Of a stretch of 15,971 nucleotides of DNA, positions 15,106-15,971 are shown piece after piece. The notes below the pieces were generated by a model. That model saw only the letters and a program-made list of their open reading frames with translations, did not search any database and was not told the DNA's origin. The stretch lies in NCBI GenBank assembly GCA_025362155.1, contig JANYHX010000058.1, forward strand, positions 1 to 15,971, read 5' to 3'. This DNA is from Gallionella sp. (GTDB lineage Bacteria > Pseudomonadota > Gammaproteobacteria > Burkholderiales > Gallionellaceae). How positions within the stretch are numbered: position 1 is the first letter of the stretch; each line of letters starts with the position of its first letter. Position numbers and translations under genes: made by a program.

Positions 15106-15971
15106 CTATGCGACTGACACTCCCGCCAGCTGTGCCTGCTCATCGGCGAAATAACTGCTGCGCACCATCGGCCCGCAGGCCGCGTGGCTGAAGCCCATTT
15201 CTTTTGCGGCCTGTTCGAACATCGTGAAGGTTTCCAGCGGCGCATAGCGCAGCACAGGCAGATGCCCATCGGAAGGTTGCAGGTATTGGCCGATGGTGAG
15301 CATGTTCACATCATGCGCGCGCAGATCGTGCATCACCTCGAGTACTTCTTCGTCGGTTTCGCCCAAGCCCAGCATCAGGCCAGACTTGGTCGGGATATGC
15401 GGGAAGCGCGCCTTGAAATCCTTGAGCAGCTTCAGCGAGTGCGCATAGTCCGCACCGGGACGCGCCAGCTTATAAAGACGCGGCACAGTTTCCAAATTGT
15501 GGTTCAGCACGTCGGGCAGGCTACCGGAAAGCGCCTCCAGCGCCTCTTGCAGACGGCCCCGAAAATCCGGCACCAGAATTTCCAGACGTGTCGCGGGCGA
15601 ACTGGCACGGATTGCATTCAGGCAATCGGCAAAATGCTGCGCACCGCCGTCGCGCAAATCGTCCCGGTCCACGCTGGTGATGACCACGTATTTCAGTTTG
15701 AGCAGACCGATGGAGTGCGCCAGATTTTTCGGCTCATTCACATCGGGCGGCAACGGCTTACCGTGCGCCACGTCGCAAAACGGACAGCGCCGCGTGCACA
15801 AGTCGCCGAGGATCATAAATGTCGCCGTGCCCTTGCCAAAGCACTCGCCGATGTTCGGACAAGACGCTTCTTCGCACACCGTGTGCAGATTGTGTTCGCG
15901 CAATATTCGCTTCACGTCGTGATAGCCCTGCCCACTGCCGGACTTCACGCGTATCCATTCCGGTTTGCGCA
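15106..15971 (-). CDS. lipA: Lipoyl synthase LipA, 5' end beyond window
   Basis: LipA is the radical-SAM enzyme that inserts two sulfur atoms into protein-bound octanoyl groups to make lipoyl cofactors for pyruvate and 2-oxoglutarate dehydrogenases and the glycine cleavage system. The visible 287 residues contain the auxiliary cluster motif [12 protein letters not shown], the radical-SAM motif CTRRCPFC, and the C-terminal RSSYFAD stretch with the serine that ligates the auxiliary cluster. The frame stays open to the right edge, reading RKPEWIRVK, which matches the usual start region of LipA, so probably only a few dozen residues are missing. The internal GTG at 15948 should not be taken as the start. 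It is followed after 26 nt by the patatin gene. Confidence 0.97.
   Translation of the reverse strand, partial: RKPEWIRVKSGSGQGYHDVKRILREHNLHTVCEEASCPNIGECFGKGTATFMILGDLCTRRCPFCDVAHGKPLPPDVNEPKNLAHSIGLLKLKYVVITSVDRDDLRDGGAQHFADCLNAIRASSPATRLEILVPDFRGRLQEALEALSGSLPDVLNHNLETVPRLYKLARPGADYAHSLKLLKDFKARFPHIPTKSGLMLGLGETDEEVLEVMHDLRAHDVNMLTIGQYLQPSDGHLPVLRYAPLETFTMFEQAAKEMGFSHAACGPMVRSSYFADEQAQLAGVSVA

Overview
The window looks like the chromosome of a betaproteobacterium, probably of the Nitrosomonadales/Gallionellaceae kind. This placement rests on overall protein character and a type A RNase P RNA, not on a database search. It has three parts: a division and cell-wall (dcw) cluster on the minus strand, an AT-richer signalling block, and a second minus-strand block of housekeeping and accessory genes.

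Bases 1-6404 hold the start of the dcw cluster, read right to left: a sigma70-like promoter overlapping four MraZ-type boxes, then mraZ, rsmH, ftsL, ftsI, murE and the first three quarters of murF, which runs off the left edge. The genes are tightly packed; ftsI/murE and murE/murF overlap by 4 nt. Two intrusions stand out. A GC-rich hairpin repeat encodes the last 25 or so residues of FtsL and fills most of the ftsL end. A 94-bp inverted-repeat element lies between mraZ and rsmH, and its arm contains the rsmH ribosome binding site.

Bases 6405-11790 are visibly AT-richer. They carry a small soluble histidine kinase with no sensor domain (minus strand), a divergent OmpR-type response regulator (plus strand), and a 1155-residue membrane-bound hybrid kinase (Cache sensor, PAS, HisKA, HATPase, two receivers, HPt). 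The first receiver of the hybrid kinase has lost its acidic pocket. These three proteins could form one phosphorelay: signal at the Cache domain, then His, Asp, HPt and the DNA-binding regulator. This is inference from adjacency. It is the nearest thing to an uncharacterised system here, but all of its parts belong to known families.

Bases 11800-15971 (all minus strand) carry lipA (lipoyl synthase, start off the right edge), a patatin-like lipase that follows lipA closely, rnpB (RNase P RNA) beginning 21 nt after the lipase stop, and a SEC-C/TPR/sulfotransferase fusion protein. I saw no CRISPR array, tRNA, integrase, transposase gene or defence operon.
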